Of a DNA stretch of 6,884 nt, positions 6,411 through 6,884 are shown one piece after another; within the stretch, counting starts at the first letter, position 1, and each line of letters opens with the position of its first letter. Source of the DNA: Nitrososphaerales archaeon TH5894 (lineage in GTDB: Archaea; Thermoproteota; Nitrososphaeria; Nitrososphaerales; Nitrososphaeraceae); the NCBI GenBank assembly GCA_014523485.1, contig JAATVK010000140.1:1-6884 (forward strand), written 5' to 3'. The notes beneath the pieces are model-generated. The model was not told the DNA's origin. It was given only the letters and a program-made list of their open reading frames with translations, and did not search any database. Both the position numbers and the translations under genes were made by a program.

Positions 6411-6419
6411 TTTTTAATA
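6411..6419 (+). promoter_or_regulatory. TATA box for the acidic repeat protein gene
   Basis: TTTTTAATA lies about 30 bases before the ATG at 6445, predicting a transcript start near 6440 and a leader of about five bases. No Shine-Dalgarno sequence is present, which agrees with a near-leaderless transcript. Confidence 0.4.
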
Positions 6420-6444
6420 TTAGTATTATTTGATTACGTTAATA

Positions 6445-6884
6445 ATGAAAAAACAGAGCAATCTCTCATATAATATAAGTATTCTCTCATTTCTTTTTGT
6501 CATGTCTACAGCGATGGTGACTTCCTCACCATTCCAAATGTTATTAGATGTTGATCCAAGTTTTAAATCTAATTTTTCATTCAAATTAGCTAATGCTGCC
6601 GACGAAGAAGAGGCTATAGCTGATTATCAAGGTTTGGAACAAGAAGATGTCAAAGATGAAGAATCTGAACAAGAGTTTGACCAAACTTCCCTCGAAGAAT
6701 TAGGTGGCAATGATGGTGCTGCCGAACAAGAAGATGTCAAAGATGAAGAATCTGAACAAGAGTTTGACCAAACTTCCTTCGAAGAATTAGGTGGCAATGA
6801 TGGTGCTGCCGAACAAGAAGATGTCAAAGATGAAGAATCTGAACAAGAGTTTGACCAAACTTCCTTCGAAGAATTAGGTGGCAA
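6445..6884 (+). CDS. Exported highly acidic protein with 29-residue tandem repeats (partial, 3' end beyond window)
   Basis: The frame runs from ATG at 6445 to the window end without a stop, 146 full codons. Residues 1-30 are a signal-type segment: MKKQ, then the hydrophobic ISILSFLFVMSTAMV. The polar stretch that follows reaches LANAAD near residue 52, so cleavage could be after the first hydrophobic segment or at ANA. From residue 65 the protein is a tandem repeat of 29 residues, beginning EQEDVKDEESEQEFDQTS and ending FEELGGNDGAA. Each unit has 12 Asp/Glu and one Lys, a net charge near -11, and no cysteine. Two full copies and most of a third are visible; the first has Leu where the others have Phe. 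I do not recognise the family. An extracellular, probably disordered or cation-binding polyanion is inferred from composition. It could resemble surface-coat or matrix proteins, but nothing in the sequence proves that. The reverse strand of the repeat is also open, as expected for such a repeat, and is not a gene. Confidence 0.75.
   Translation, partial: MKKQSNLSYNISILSFLFVMSTAMVTSSPFQMLLDVDPSFKSNFSFKLANAADEEEAIADYQGLEQEDVKDEESEQEFDQTSLEELGGNDGAAEQEDVKDEESEQEFDQTSFEELGGNDGAAEQEDVKDEESEQEFDQTSFEELGG
6637..6884 (+). repeat. 87-bp in-frame tandem repeat (copies at 6637, 6724 and 6811)
   Basis: Three consecutive copies of an 87-base unit start at 6637, 6724 and 6811; the third is cut by the window end after 74 bases. 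Copies two and three are identical over the visible length. Copy one differs from them at a single base, CTC against TTC (Leu to Phe). Such near-identity, including synonymous positions, points to recent expansion or continuing homogenisation, and the array probably continues beyond the window. Confidence 0.95.

Noticed and set aside
6627..6884. Open minus-strand frame rich in Ser/Cys across the acidic repeat
   Set aside because: A repeat of 87 bases without stops in one frame is easily open on the reverse strand too. The plus frame has an ATG, signal segment and TATA box, whereas the reverse frame has neither a signal segment nor a promoter.

Overview
This strongly AT-rich window reads as archaeal chromosome, most likely from a Nitrososphaerales (ammonia-oxidising thaumarchaeal) genome of the Nitrosocosmicus kind. 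That placement is inference from four things: TATA-like boxes 20-30 bases upstream of starts with very short leaders, the protein mix (Sec-exported RTX-type calcium-binding protein, soluble PQQ sugar dehydrogenase family, archaeal-style PfkB kinase, F420/FMN split-barrel protein), base composition, and long non-coding gaps. No rRNA, tRNA, CRISPR array or intact transposase was seen.

Layout. 1-438 (minus) is the N-terminal 146 codons of an exported protein with eight in-phase RTX nonapeptides, cut by the window edge. 439-875 has no gene. 876-2142 (minus) is a heavily decayed gene for a PQQ-dependent glucose/sorbosone dehydrogenase family protein: at least six in-frame stops, two or three single-base frameshifts and a 20-bp tandem duplication, with the family motifs still readable across three frames. 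2351-3934 (plus) is an intact cation diffusion facilitator (CDF) metal exporter with an unusual C-terminus of three tandem ZT_dimer-like repeats. 3935-4620 is a long gap between convergent genes, holding a cluster of four palindromes. 4621-5004 (minus) is a small PPOX-class split-barrel oxidoreductase with a TTG start. 5258-6166 (plus) is a PfkB-family kinase, divergent from it. 6445-6884 (plus) is the start of an exported, extremely acidic protein made of nearly identical 29-residue repeats, running off the window.

Functionally this looks like an accessory neighbourhood of independent single-gene units, not one operon: every neighbouring pair is divergent, convergent or separated by more than 250 bases. 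The common thread, if any, is the cell surface and metals: a Ca-binding exported protein, a dead Ca/PQQ periplasmic-type enzyme, a divalent metal exporter and a polyanionic exported repeat protein. That link is speculative. The most notable items are the acidic tandem-repeat protein, the triple C-terminal repeat of the CDF protein, the readable PQQ dehydrogenase pseudogene and the palindrome cluster.
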